This document shows positions 9,284-18,066 of a stretch of 64,000 nucleotides of DNA, in pieces. The notes under the pieces were generated by a model. That model was not told the DNA's origin. It did not search any database and was given only the letters and a program-made list of their open reading frames with translations. The position numbers and the translations under genes were made by a program. The stretch is taken from NCBI RefSeq assembly GCF_004614235.1, contig NZ_SPVH01000007.1:186001-250000 (forward strand), read 5' to 3'. Each line of letters starts with the position of its first letter. The first letter of the stretch is position 1. This stretch comes from Brevundimonas intermedia. Its GTDB lineage: Bacteria > Pseudomonadota > Alphaproteobacteria > Caulobacterales > Caulobacteraceae.

Positions 9284-10279
9284 TCAGCGCACCGCCGCAT
9301 TTTTCGCAGGGGCGTCACGAATGATGATCTGACCGGTTGGAGTTCGCTCGGCGACGACGGGATAAAGCTCGACGAGCGCGGAGACGAACCCCTCGACGTC
9401 GCCCGTGTTGAAAGCGCCGCTGACGGCGATGCGGGAGATGCCAGGCGACTGAAGTACGACCTTGGTGCGGCTGTAGCGATTGACCTCGGCGACGGCGGTT
9501 TCGACGGTGTCGCCAGCGAAGATCAGTCGCCCCGTCGTCCAACTCGTTTCCGAGGCGACGTCCACGGTCCGGACGGCGTGACGCGGCGAGGTCGTGACGA
9601 TCTGCTGGCCCGGCGTGAGGGACCACGCCTGAGAGACCGCCGAACGATCGCTGACATCGACCTTGCCCTCGACGAGGGTCACCTGAGCGCCGTCCCCCGA
9701 TCGACGCACGTCGAACCGGGTGCCGACGGCGGTCACGTCGGTGTCCCCAGCGCGGACGATGAACGGGCGGGCACGATCGCCCCGAACTTCGAAGAAGGCC
9801 TGACCGCTCGCCAGTTCCACGGCGCGTCGCCCGCGGGTCAGCTTCACGCGGATGCTGGAGTCGGTGTCCAGCGTCACCCGTGACCCGTCAGCCAGAACCA
9901 CCACCCGGCGCTCCCCCATAGCCGTCTCGTAAGACTGAGGTCGGCTGGACCACAGGGCGACGCCGACCGCGAGCGCGGCGACCGTGGCGATCGCCCCTAT
10001 GGGAACGACACTTTTGGCCAACCGGCTTTGGGATTGGCGCGACGCGTCGGCTCGAGCGCGCGCACCCTGCGTCAAGGCGGCGATATCGGCGTCCCCCTTG
10101 AGGCTTCCCGCCGCCTCCCACATGGTCTCGATGCGCGAATAGGCTTCGGCGTTCTGCGGGTTGCGGCGCCATTGGCTGAAGGCTGTGATGTCCGAAGCCG
10201 CGACCCGCTTCTGGTTGAGGGTCGCGAACCATGACGCGGCTTCGCGGCGTCTTGCGTCCAGGTCTTTGTCGGCAGTCAT
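9284..10279 (-). CDS. fecR: FecR-family anti-sigma/sigma regulator
   Basis: 331 residues from the ATG at 10279; the upstream in-frame ATG would add 33 residues overlapping the sigma gene. The N-terminal cytoplasmic DUF4880 region has the conserved WFATLNQ and FSQWRRNPQNAEAY. One transmembrane helix (about 88-110, VVPIGAIATVAALAVGVAL) is followed by the periplasmic FecR domain (GERRVVVLADGSRVTLDT, FIVRAGDTDVTAVGTRFDVR) and a C-terminal domain that should contact the STN domain of the receptor. It transmits receptor occupancy to the ECF sigma factor encoded 10 bp upstream. With the adjacent receptor truncated, its normal input may be lost. Confidence 0.88.
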   Translation of the reverse strand: MTADKDLDARRREAASWFATLNQKRVAASDITAFSQWRRNPQNAEAYSRIETMWEAAGSLKGDADIAALTQGARARADASRQSQSRLAKSVVPIGAIATVAALAVGVALWSSRPQSYETAMGERRVVVLADGSRVTLDTDSSIRVKLTRGRRAVELASGQAFFEVRGDRARPFIVRAGDTDVTAVGTRFDVRRSGDGAQVTLVEGKVDVSDRSAVSQAWSLTPGQQIVTTSPRHAVRTVDVASETSWTTGRLIFAGDTVETAVAEVNRYSRTKVVLQSPGISRIAVSGAFNTGDVEGFVSALVELYPVVAERTPTGQIIIRDAPAKNAAVR

Positions 10280-10289
10280 CGTTCGCGCC

Positions 10290-10781
10290 TTAGACGTCCA
10301 GTTGCGCCATGCAGTGCTCGACAGCCTTGGCCATACGTCGTTCGACTGTAGCCAAGCTGATCCCGTGAGCCAGAGCAATCTCTGCGTATGTCATACCGTC
10401 AAACCGGCTCAAGACGAAGACGTCCCTGTAGAGAGGCGGCATCGTCTGGAGGATTTGCTTGAGATGGAGGCGATCAACAGGCGCGTCAGCCGCGGTGCCC
10501 AGGATCGGAGCCTCACCTTGCAACGCGCGGTCCCGCCGGACCAGACGGCGATGCTCGTCGCGGACAAGGTTTAGGGCGACCCGAAGGAGCAGCGCCTTGG
10601 GGTGCCGGATGTCCTCAAGGAGATAGGGGGTGAGACGCAGATAGGTCTCCTGCACTACGTCGTCCGCCTCGTCGATGCCCACACGCCCGCGAAGCCGCTT
10701 CTCCAGCCATCCCGAATAGCGGCGGTAGAGCCCGTTGAGGCTCGCCGCTGCGTCCGGATTCAACTCCTTCACATCGCTCAA
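10290..10781 (-). CDS. fecI: FecI-type ECF sigma factor
   Basis: Region 2 (DEADDVVQETYLRL) and region 4 (MPPLYRDVFVLSRFDGMTYA, EIALAHGISLATVERRM) of sigma-70 are clear, with no N-terminal extra domain. I place the start at the TTG at 10781, giving 163 residues, because GGAGG stands 5 nt upstream and the family is about this long. The frame is open without a recognisable domain up to an ATG at 10973. It should direct RNA polymerase to the receptor promoter when FecR signals. The fecI-fecR-receptor order and short gaps are those of a cell-surface signalling unit. Confidence 0.85.
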   Translation of the reverse strand: MSDVKELNPDAAASLNGLYRRYSGWLEKRLRGRVGIDEADDVVQETYLRLTPYLLEDIRHPKALLLRVALNLVRDEHRRLVRRDRALQGEAPILGTAADAPVDRLHLKQILQTMPPLYRDVFVLSRFDGMTYAEIALAHGISLATVERRMAKAVEHCMAQLDV

Positions 10782-11291
10782 CGCGACCTCCAGCCGGCTG
10801 TCAGACGGCGGGAATCCGAGAGCGCGTCCGCGCGGGCCGGACGCACTCAGGGGTGCGCCGCAGCCGATGGCGGACGGACGCCGCGCGTTAGGGCGCGGTC
10901 GTAAAGGTTGAGCTTCGCACAGGGGATTCCCGGCCCCTATCGACGCGAACGCCGACGGCTGAGCATGAATCAAACCGAGTCTGTGTGCAAGGCGGAGGGG
11001 TCGGGCGAGGAATCCTCTGCGAAGAGGCCCGCGACTTCAGGGTGAAACGCCGCCTCCGCCAAAGGCAGGCCCCGGCTCAAGTTCCGCCCCTATATGACGG
11101 CGCCCGACACCAACCCGTTTAGGGGCCGTGATCCGCCAGGGCAAGTGATCCGCGAAGCACGGCACGCGACCGGAAAGACCGGGTTTGGCTGACGCATTTC
11201 CGCAAGATCCTTGCGGGGTCGCCGCAACGGGTTTGCGTTGTCGGGTCGGAGAGGGCGGGCCACGATGCGAAAGTCAAAGGCGAGGTAAATC
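10782..11291. other. Intergenic stretch, no gene seen
   Basis: About 510 bp between the divergent fecI and LuxR-type genes. Reading frames here lack codon bias and recognisable motifs. It should contain the promoter of fecI; I could not pick out a convincing Fur box. Confidence 0.5.
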
Positions 11292-11531
11292 ATGCCCCCA
11301 GACCATCAAATGGATGTCGGATCGCAGCGCTTCGCGTTGAGCCCGAGGGAGCTCGAATGCCTCATCTGGGTCACTCGCGGAAAGAGTTCGGGGGATATAG
11401 GTGGTATCCTTGGGCTGTCGCCCCGCACGGTCGACAGCTATTTGGAGAAGGTCTGTTCGAAACTCCGGGTCCGGACAAGAATCGAGGCGGTCGCAGTCGC
11501 GGTGCGGGCCGGCGTGATTGAACCGGATTAA
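11292..11531 (+). CDS. Single-domain LuxR/GerE-type DNA-binding protein
   Basis: 79 residues that are almost entirely one LuxR-type helix-turn-helix: SPRELECLIWVTRGKSSGDI then GLSPRTVDSYLEKVCSKLRV. The hallmark LSPRE-CL start, G-S-x-I turn and T-V-x-x-Y/H recognition helix are present. There is no receiver or autoinducer-binding domain, so it resembles the C-terminus of quorum-type regulators standing alone. It may act on the next gene (65 bp downstream) or on other island promoters. It could be a genuine small regulator or the remnant of a longer gene; no upstream domain is visible. Confidence 0.7.
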   Translation: MPPDHQMDVGSQRFALSPRELECLIWVTRGKSSGDIGGILGLSPRTVDSYLEKVCSKLRVRTRIEAVAVAVRAGVIEPD

Positions 11532-11595
11532 TTGGGTCCCACACGCAGCGCGCGATTTTTGATTAAGAATCGGATCATGATCGCTCATCTGAACT

Positions 11596-12009
11596 GTGAT
11601 CATGTCGTCGATGCCCGGAACTGTTGTCCAAGCTTTCGCCAAGGAGATCGCATGTCGCGACGTACGACGGCTTGAAACCTATCTTGCTGAGCATGTCGCG
11701 GCACGGTTCGACATCGCGGGCGACCTTATCGGCAGAACGGCGCTGCTCGGGTTCTGGGGCCGGCTCTTTCAAAGCTATTCGCTCTTCGAACTGCACATCC
11801 TCAAATGCGTCGCCGAAGATGATCTCGTGATCGCAGACAGCGCCTACCTCCTTGCGGCACGCTGCGGAGGATTGCTGGACGTGCGCGCCATCAGCGTCTT
11901 TGAGGTCCAGCAGGGCGTCATTACGCACTGGCGCGACCATGCGGATTTGGCGGAGGTCCCGGTGTCCGAAAAAGATCGATGGCTACGGCTGAGTAGAGCC
12001 CGATGGTGA
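11596..12009 (+). CDS. NTF2/SnoaL-like small protein
   Basis: 137 residues from GTG 11596 (ATGs at 11602 and 11611 are equally possible). The pattern of an N-terminal helix with FAKEIACRDVRRLETYLAEH, then ALLGFWGRLFQSYSLFELHI, then strands ending DVRAISVFEVQQGVITHWRDHAD, fits the cone-shaped NTF2-like fold (SnoaL, limonene-epoxide hydrolase type). W-R-D-x-x-D/E near the end is typical. Members include isomerases, hydrolases and accessory domains, so no reaction can be assigned. Confidence 0.6.
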   Translation: MIMSSMPGTVVQAFAKEIACRDVRRLETYLAEHVAARFDIAGDLIGRTALLGFWGRLFQSYSLFELHILKCVAEDDLVIADSAYLLAARCGGLLDVRAISVFEVQQGVITHWRDHADLAEVPVSEKDRWLRLSRARW

Positions 12010-12588
12010 CGACGACGTCCGTGACGGGTTGCACAGGGGGAGGGGGCGGGCCGGGAACTTCTGTGTGAAGTTCAACGTCTTCACCCGCGATCGCCGCCGA
12101 CGCAGAACGTCCCCTGGCTCAAGATCGAAGGCTATCCGGTCGAGGCCCGCCGCCCGGCATTTTTACGGGGTTGGCTGTAGATGCCAAGCCGGCACAAACT
12201 ACTTTTGACGAATGTCGCAGACAGACAAGGTTGTAGCCAGCAGATCGGGGAGACCAGGTCGCGTTTGGGAAGGCGGCCACGTCGGCTCATGACGCATCTC
12301 GGCCAATCCGGGAGGCCGCTTTCGGGCTGCTTGGTCGCCACGCCTGAATGTCCGCTTGTTGATCGGGGGCCTTCGTCACTACTCGACCCGAAGCTGCCGT
12401 TCGGAGCGTCCGGTGATAGGCACGCTGGTGGCTAGGACCGATCACAGCCGTTAACAAGTCGAGCCCCGGCGCATAGTTGGGCGATACCAGAAGCTGGCCA
12501 TGGCTTAGCGCCTAAAGAGCCTGCGCCATTGCGGCCTGCCGAAGCTGAAGATACCGAACCACAGTCTAATACCGCTTTGGAGAGAAAT
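12010..12588. other. Intergenic stretch without convincing genes
   Basis: About 580 bp with short overlapping frames on both strands and no family resemblance. A run on the plus strand around 12110-12178 reads PWLKIEGYPVEARRP and then stops, which could be the tail of a lost gene, but I cannot name it. Confidence 0.4.
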
Positions 12589-13071
12589 GTGCTTGAGAAT
12601 TCAGATTTCGCCGTGCGTCGCGCTGACCATGTCGGGTTCTCCGTTGCTTCGCTGGACTCGGCCCTTCGTTTTTGGGTTGAAGGTTTGGGTGGGCAACTGG
12701 TTCGGGTTGGCGATATGGATGGGGAATTCCTTGGGGAGGTGACCGGGGCTCACGGAGCTACCGTCCGCATGGCCGTAGTGTCGCTGGCAGGGCAGATGAT
12801 CGAACTGCTGGAATATCGTGGTGTCGACTTGCAACATCGAGCCTCAAGGCCATTCGATCCGGGATTTGCTCATCTAGCTCTTATTGTGGACGACATAGAC
12901 AGTCTTCTGGAACGGATTGCAGTCTACGAATGGATGCCACAGGGAAAGCCGCAGGTGATCTCTGGCGGTACCCGAGCGGGAACGAAGGTGATCTACGCCG
13001 TCGGCCCCGATGGCGCGACCATCGAGTTGATGCAACTGCCCAAGGCTACCAAAAACCACAATGCAGATTGA
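12589..13071 (+). CDS. VOC-family (glyoxalase/dioxygenase fold) protein
   Basis: 160 residues from GTG 12589, chosen because GGAGAG stands 4 nt upstream; a TTG at 12529 is the alternative. The fold pattern is two beta-alpha-beta-beta-beta modules: ADHVGFSVASLDSALRFWVE with His as first metal ligand, then IELLEYRG with Glu, GFAHLALIVDDIDSLLERI with His, and a final GPDGATIELMQL with Glu. These four residues are the classic metal set of the vicinal oxygen chelate superfamily (methylmalonyl-CoA epimerase, glyoxalase I, extradiol dioxygenases). The substrate is unknown. Base composition is less GC-rich than the surroundings. Confidence 0.75.
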   Translation: MLENSDFAVRRADHVGFSVASLDSALRFWVEGLGGQLVRVGDMDGEFLGEVTGAHGATVRMAVVSLAGQMIELLEYRGVDLQHRASRPFDPGFAHLALIVDDIDSLLERIAVYEWMPQGKPQVISGGTRAGTKVIYAVGPDGATIELMQLPKATKNHNAD

Positions 13072-13358
13072 GTCTGGAGCCTACTTTCCGCTCTCTCGTT
13101 ATGGCTGGATGAGAGACGGGGGTCACGTCAGACGCAATCCACGCGCGACGCCGCACGCGACAGTGGTGATGCAAGGCGTTGTCGATCGCATGGGGCTAGG
13201 GCCAGTCGATTTCCGCAACGCCTGTGATCTTAACCTTGGATCCTACAGCGGACGTCAATGCGGACGGCGAACCGACGTTGATTCTGGGCCCCGACGCACC
13301 AGTTGCTGACAATCGGCGTCCGCCAAAAACCCACGCGGGCGTCGCGAGGGCTTTCCGG

Positions 13359-14180
13359 CTAGTGGCGGTCGGGCGCCGAGGTCTTGAAATAGCGGGTCGG
13401 CGTAGCGCCAAGAGCCTTCTTGAACATCACGATAAAGGCCGTGGGGGATTCATAACCGAGGTCAATGGAGACGCTCTGCACCGTCGCGCCGCCGGCGAGC
13501 TCGCGAAGGGCGATCACCAGATGCAGCTGGCGGCGCCACCGACCGAAGGTCAGTCCCGTTTCCTGAACCATCAATCGTTTTAGAGAACGCTCGCTCATCG
13601 CGACATGGGACGCCCATTGCCGGAGCGTGCGCCGGTCAGCAGGCTCCAGCGTCAGGGCGGCCGTGATCGCGGCGATCTTGGGATGTTTGGAGACGGGCAG
13701 CTTCAGCCCTTGTCTCGGCATCCGCGCCAGCTCATCGAGCAGCACGCGGACAAGCCGGCCGGCATGATCCCCCGTTCGGGCCTTGTTCGGTTCGGCGGCC
13801 AAGCGCAGGATCATCTCGCGGACCATGGGCGAGACGGAGAGCGTGCAGCATTCGTCAGGCATCGCCGCCGCAGCCGGCTCCACAAACAGATAGGATAGGC
13901 GGGCGTTGGCGGTGACCGAGTTGCTGTGCGGGATCCCGCCCGGAATCCAGATCCCGCAGTCCGGTGGGACGATCCAGAGGCTGTCCGCCACCGTGCAGGT
14001 CACCGCGCCGTGGAGGGCGAGCACCAACTGGCCCTGTCGGTGGCTGTGTTGCGGCACCTCCGCCTGGTAGTCCTTGAAATCGACATCGAAGGCGACCGCT
14101 GGATGATCGGATCGATCCGGGTCGAAGCCTAGCCCACAGACGGGTGCTCCTTGATCGATTTGGCCGAATTTAGAGATCAT
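13359..14180 (-). CDS. AraC-family regulator with cupin sensor domain
   Basis: 273 residues. The N-terminal part (about 25-110) is a cupin with HSHRQGQLVLALHG and WIVPPDCGIWIPGGIPHSN, the metal-cupin pattern. The C-terminal part (about 165-268) has two helix-turn-helix motifs, RTLRQWASHVAMSERSLKRL and VQSVSIDLGYESPTAFIVMF, with the AraC signature near the end. It is divergent from an NmrA-like NAD(P)-binding protein with 72 bp between start codons, and most likely activates that gene in response to a small ligand. Confidence 0.88.
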   Translation of the reverse strand: MISKFGQIDQGAPVCGLGFDPDRSDHPAVAFDVDFKDYQAEVPQHSHRQGQLVLALHGAVTCTVADSLWIVPPDCGIWIPGGIPHSNSVTANARLSYLFVEPAAAAMPDECCTLSVSPMVREMILRLAAEPNKARTGDHAGRLVRVLLDELARMPRQGLKLPVSKHPKIAAITAALTLEPADRRTLRQWASHVAMSERSLKRLMVQETGLTFGRWRRQLHLVIALRELAGGATVQSVSIDLGYESPTAFIVMFKKALGATPTRYFKTSAPDRH

Positions 14181-14252
14181 ATGGCATTATCTTTAAATCC
14201 GGACAGGGTGCAAACCCGCTATCCCGAGCGCTCACAAGTCTTGGAGAACGTG

Positions 14253-15191
14253 ATGCGCATTGCTGTCGTCGGGGCCACCGGAAGGATCGGCGCCCAACTC
14301 ACCCGAACTCTTCTGGCCGAGGGTCATCAAGTCAAGGCGCTCTCGCGTGGCGGCCCCGCTTTGGACGCCCTCGTCGCCGAAGGGGCCCAACCCGTGATCG
14401 GAAGCTTCGATACGGGGGCGGGGGATTTGGACGCGATATTTGAGGATGTCGAGGCGGCCTTCCTCATGGTCAAGACCGACTGGAGCAACCTGCGTGGCCA
14501 TTATCCAGCGGTCGCACGCCGCTTCGTCGCCGCACTGAAGGGTTCGCCCGTCAAGCTTGCGGTGAATCTGACCGCTATCGGATCCGATGTCCGGGGCGAC
14601 ACTGGCCATTTCGAGGGCTTTCATCACCTCGAAGAGGCGTTGAACGCGCTGACAGATATCGACCTCGTCCATCTCCGCGCCGCCTGGTTCATGGAAAACC
14701 TTCTGTTCTGGACTGAAGCTGTCGCCCGGCACGGCGGGATCGGCTGGTCTCTGGATCCGGATCTCAAGACCCCTTGGGTCGCCACCCGGGACATCGCCGA
14801 TCTGGCGGCCCAGGAACTGACCCATCCGACCAGAGAGCGCCGGGTCATCCGGGAGGTCGGATCGGAGGATCTCACCATGCCGGAGATTACGGCCCTGATG
14901 AGCCGGGAAATCGGACGGCCGGTCGAGTACCGGTTCATCGACAGAACGCGTGACGACATCAAGGACGAATACCTCAAACGCTTCGGCTCGGAGGAAAACT
15001 GGCTCGACGATGACCAGACGATCGAGGCCCTCAACAGCGGCCGGGTCCGCTTTCACGGCGAACGCGCGCCCTTGCCCACGCGCATGGAGGACTTCCTCCG
15101 CGACAGTTGGGCGCCGAAGTATCTGAAGTCCGTTGCTGACGAAGCTGAGCCGGAGACGTTCCAGACCTGGAGTTCGAGGGCCGGGATCTGA
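14253..15191 (+). CDS. NmrA-like NAD(P)-binding oxidoreductase/sensor
   Basis: 312 residues from ATG 14253, preceded by GGAG at 6 nt; a longer in-frame start at 14151 would overlap the regulator. The Rossmann motif is at the very start (MRIAVVGATGRIGAQL, GATGxxG type). The atypical short-chain dehydrogenase pattern lacks a clear YxxxK, as in NmrA and QOR2-like proteins. A helix-rich C-terminus with DEYLKRFGSEENWLDDDQ follows. It may reduce quinones or aldehydes, or act as a redox sensor. Divergent to an AraC regulator. Confidence 0.8.
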   Translation: MRIAVVGATGRIGAQLTRTLLAEGHQVKALSRGGPALDALVAEGAQPVIGSFDTGAGDLDAIFEDVEAAFLMVKTDWSNLRGHYPAVARRFVAALKGSPVKLAVNLTAIGSDVRGDTGHFEGFHHLEEALNALTDIDLVHLRAAWFMENLLFWTEAVARHGGIGWSLDPDLKTPWVATRDIADLAAQELTHPTRERRVIREVGSEDLTMPEITALMSREIGRPVEYRFIDRTRDDIKDEYLKRFGSEENWLDDDQTIEALNSGRVRFHGERAPLPTRMEDFLRDSWAPKYLKSVADEAEPETFQTWSSRAGI

Positions 15192-15414
15192 AAGACGATC
15201 AGGTCGGATCCACCCGCGCCTGCTCTCCTCGCTCCAATATCCGGCGATATCTGGCCTTTATCGTCACCCGATTTCATAGTGGTCCACGATCGGCCTGGCG
15301 AAACCTGTGAGCGGCGCCGTAGACGCGAGACCATCGTCTTTTTTGCGCACGAGGCGGACGCTCGCACCTGAATCGGGTGCGCGCGTCCAGCCAAACGATG
15401 TGGCCGGCTAACGA

Positions 15415-15531
15415 TCAAACCATTCTGGCGTCGAAACCGGTGAAGCGGACGCTCTAGTCCAACAGAGCCTCGCATCGATCCAAGTCTGCGGCAGGGCCGC
15501 GGACATTGCGGCGGCGGCATTCGCGGAAGCT
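15415..15531 (-). pseudogene. C-terminal remnant of a short-chain dehydrogenase gene
   Basis: The reverse strand encodes RRNVRGPAADLDRCEALLD, an amber stop (15454-15456), then SVRFTGFDARMV and TGA. The same tail without the stop (Trp instead of amber) ends the intact SDR gene at 52387-53235. DNA similarity extends across the coding tail and its stop codon. Everything upstream of the last 40 codons is missing. It is therefore a dead fragment of a related gene. Confidence 0.75.
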
Positions 15532-15563
15532 GGACTGGGTAGATGTCCGACTCGCTCGGCGCA

Positions 15564-15650
15564 GACGGTCGTTTGATCCGACCGGGACACCAGTTCGAAT
15601 GGGCCTGGCTGCTCGTGCTCTAGGGCCATGCCCGGGCAGATATGCCAATC
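15564..15650 (+). pseudogene. Internal fragment of an AGE-family epimerase gene
   Basis: The plus strand reads DGRLIRPGHQFEWAWLLVL, a TAG stop, then GHARADMPI. The intact epimerase at 50044-51252 has DGRLVEPGHQFEWAWLLARY followed by GQARADQNVI. The match covers the conserved active-site block (GHQFEWAWLL) and nothing beyond about 30 codons. It lies next to the SDR remnant, so this short region preserves pieces of two genes whose intact relatives are neighbours at 50-53 kb. Confidence 0.75.
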
Positions 15651-15751
15651 TGCAAGGCCATGGGGCGCTTCTGGCCAGGGAGACGACTGCCGACGCGGTA
15701 ATTGCGAGCCTGCTGTCCTGGCCGCTCAAGGCCGGGCGAGAGTAAATGCAT

Positions 15752-15777
15752 ACATTAATTAATGCTATAATGAATGT
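15752..15777. promoter_or_regulatory. Operator copy A (ACATTAATT-N8-AATGAATGT)
   Basis: The right half is identical to the perfect palindromes at 36252 and 41891; the left half has one mismatch (A for C). The 8-nt spacing is the same. TATAAT, a good -10 hexamer, overlaps the spacer/right-half boundary, so binding would block transcription toward the DUF3089 gene that starts at 15848. The probable binder is the TetR protein encoded at 36532. Confidence 0.65.
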
Positions 15778-15847
15778 TGACGAGGCGCTCTCGTGGTGGG
15801 AGCCTCAGCTCAGGCGACCATCCTAAAAGACGTTTGAGGATCACCAC

Positions 15848-16936
15848 ATGTCACGCGCTTCGACCCGCCGTGCCGCCGTTCTGTTTGGCGTCCTCCTCCT
15901 GATGGGCTGCGGTGGCAAGCAGCCCCCTCCGTTTGACCCTTTGACCGCACCCGCCGCCCCGGACTATGCCCGAGACGAGGCCTGGCTGGCCTTTCCGGGA
16001 CGGGGTGGCCTGGAGCGATCAACGCCCCTGGGCCTCACGCCGGTGGTGGAGGCCGAGGCCCCTGCCGATGTATTCTTCATCTCCCCCACCACCATCGCCG
16101 ACAAGGAGAGCCTGAACGGGTCGTGGGATGCCGACGACACACTGGCCCCGCTCAATCCCGCCGTCCTGCTGGGCCAGGCCAGCGTCTTCAACGGCTGCTG
16201 CCGCATCTACGCTCCACGCTATCGCCAGGCGACGCTGACGGGCCTGGGCGACCAGGGCGCGGTCGATCTGGCCTATCAGGACGTCGCGACGTCCTTTCGC
16301 CGCTTCATCTCCGAGCACAATGACGGGCGCCCCTTCATCCTCGCTTCGCACAGCCAGGGGACGCTGCACGCGGCTCAGCTGCTGCAGCGGGAAATCCTGG
16401 GCACGCCGCTGCAGGATCGAATGGTCGTCGCCTATCTGATCGGCGGCTATACGCCGAACGCTTTCCCGGAGATCGGCCTGCCCATCTGCGACGCGGCGGA
16501 GCAGACAGGCTGCGTGCTGAGCTGGAACGCCTCCAAGATCGGCAGCGCGATCTCCCGCATGGTCATCAACGACAAGACCTACTGGTGGCAGGGGGCGCTG
16601 AAGGAGGCGGACCAGCCGCCGGCGATCTGCGTCAATCCCCTGACCTGGCGGGCGGGGTCGATGGAGACGGCGACACCGGCCGCGCAGAACCCCGGCAGCA
16701 TTCCCTTGCCTCACACCACGCCCGTTCCGGCCCCGACGCCCGGCCTGACGGGGGCGCGCTGCCACGACGGAATGCTGGAGGTCGACCTCGGGGAGGCGCC
16801 CGAGGCCTACAGCGATCAGCTGACGCGGCTGGCGGGCAGTTATCACCTGAACGAGTATGGTCTGTTCTATGGGGCGATGAGGGAAAATGCCGTCACGCGA
16901 ATCTCGGCTTGGCGTGCGGCGCATCGGGCGCCCTGA
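15848..16936 (+). CDS. DUF3089-family lipoprotein, alpha/beta-hydrolase-like
   Basis: 362 residues with a lipoprotein signal (LLMGC, Cys21). The DUF3089 core runs from about 55 to 350: ADVFFISPTTI, FNGCCRIYAPRYRQATLTG, and the nucleophile elbow ILASHSQGT with Ser in S-H-S-Q-G. This family resembles lipases and esterases of the alpha/beta fold and has a conserved NEYGLFYGAMREN near the C-terminus, also seen here. It is predicted to be anchored in the outer membrane or periplasm and to hydrolyse an ester. An operator of the mannoside regulon lies just upstream, suggesting it deacylates the same substrate before uptake. The activity is inferred, not demonstrated by motif alone. Confidence 0.8.
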   Translation: MSRASTRRAAVLFGVLLLMGCGGKQPPPFDPLTAPAAPDYARDEAWLAFPGRGGLERSTPLGLTPVVEAEAPADVFFISPTTIADKESLNGSWDADDTLAPLNPAVLLGQASVFNGCCRIYAPRYRQATLTGLGDQGAVDLAYQDVATSFRRFISEHNDGRPFILASHSQGTLHAAQLLQREILGTPLQDRMVVAYLIGGYTPNAFPEIGLPICDAAEQTGCVLSWNASKIGSAISRMVINDKTYWWQGALKEADQPPAICVNPLTWRAGSMETATPAAQNPGSIPLPHTTPVPAPTPGLTGARCHDGMLEVDLGEAPEAYSDQLTRLAGSYHLNEYGLFYGAMRENAVTRISAWRAAHRAP

Positions 16937-17027
16937 CATCCGGCTGGCGGCCGTAAAAGGGGGCGTGTGACCGATCTCCCGCCCCCCCCTTCGAATGCAA
17001 ACGGGTCTGGAAGACCCCGCCGAAAGC

Positions 17028-17828
17028 GCTGTCAGGTTAACGGCATGGCTGGACCCTGTCCCAGACACACGAAATCTCATCCAGTAGCTTCGGTCCAAGC
17101 TGCCTCAGCGCTATCGCGAAAACTACGAAGGATGGGTCGGCTGATGAGATGTCGTTGGGTGTAGAAGGTGTTGGAGACCGAGGCGTGAGTGGTGAGAAAG
17201 CGCTGGGCCGAAGCTTGGGATTGCTGCTGCCGCTCTCGTCGTCGGATCGGCACATGAGAGTTCTCAGCCCGATTGTTTTTTCGAGGCCGGCCAAGGGAAT
17301 GCAGATGCCGCAGACCAAGCTGACCTAAGGCTGGTTGGTATGATGCGAGACCGTCGGTCACGATCTTTTCATGCTCGACAGGCTGATTTCGCAGAAGACG
17401 CTCTAGCAGCTCTAAGGACGCGTCAGTGGCTCGCCGTCGCTGAACATCAACGTCAAGCACTTCACCTTCTTCGTCCACAGCGAGCCAAATAAACATGCGC
17501 TTTCCGCCGATTGAGCAAACGACTTCGTCGAGATGCCAGCGAGGAGAAGGGGAGGGGCGGAGCTTCTTCAGCCGTCGTGCGATCTGCGGCCCAAACTTGA
17601 TCGTCCAGCAGCGGATCGTCTCATAGCTGACGTCGATCCCCCGCTCGGCCAACAACTCCTCAACGTCGGTAAGGCTGAGGCTGAAGCGAAAGTAGGGCCA
17701 TACGGCGTGGCGGATCACCCCCGCAAGAAAGCGATGACGCTTGAAGGATAGCTGCTTCACGAAATGCGATCTCCGATCAGACCGTTAGGCGGTCTGAAGT
17801 GGAAACAATTTAACGTTAGACTGGCAGC
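17028..17828. mobile_element. IS6-family insertion sequence (ends tentative)
   Basis: A single transposase gene fills the element. Candidate imperfect 15-bp inverted repeats are GCTGTCAGGTTAACG at 17028-17042 and, inverted, GCTGCCAGTCTAACG at 17814-17828 (12 of 15 match), giving about 800 bp, a normal IS6 length. I find no matching 8-bp target duplication beside these ends, so either the ends are slightly wrong or the copy has recombined, as IS6 elements often do. Confidence 0.55.
17077..17760 (-). CDS. IS6-family transposase
   Basis: 227 residues, the usual size for IS6/IS26-type DDE transposases. It opens with RHRFLAGVIRHAVWPYFRFS, has the DVEELLAERGIDVSYETIRC helix-turn-helix that is nearly diagnostic of the family, and shows the catalytic acids in WHLDEVV (Asp), VTDGLASY (Asp) and NNRAENSH (Glu). 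The frame appears complete and the enzyme potentially active. It is the only insertion sequence seen in the window and lies between the DUF3089 gene and the zinc-type receptor. Confidence 0.9.
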   Translation of the reverse strand: MKQLSFKRHRFLAGVIRHAVWPYFRFSLSLTDVEELLAERGIDVSYETIRCWTIKFGPQIARRLKKLRPSPSPRWHLDEVVCSIGGKRMFIWLAVDEEGEVLDVDVQRRRATDASLELLERLLRNQPVEHEKIVTDGLASYQPALGQLGLRHLHSLGRPRKNNRAENSHVPIRRRERQQQSQASAQRFLTTHASVSNTFYTQRHLISRPILRSFRDSAEAAWTEATG

Positions 17829-18066
17829 GCCGTCCTTTACTGGCGCACTGCCGACTTTATCAGCTCGAAGAGGGCTAGGGGGTTTGGGCGCAAGCGCCAA
17901 TTTACGAAGTTGACCTGCGAGTAGATGTCTCGCTGGGCCTGTGGTCAGAAGCGGAGGGCGCGGCGAGCGATGATAAATCCAAGACCGGCGACATTTAGCA
18001 TCCGCTGTTCCAAGGGCGCCGGACATCTTCTGATCTGAAAACGTCCGGTGCTCGCGATCGGAGACA

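Noticed and set aside
12181..12435. 84-codon frame as a gene
   Set aside because: No ribosome-binding site, no motif, and an equally open frame on the other strand.
17003..17017. Hairpin GGGTCT-GGA-AGACCC as terminator of the DUF3089 gene
   Set aside because: Stem is good but is followed by CGCCG and no T-run, so a rho-independent terminator cannot be claimed.
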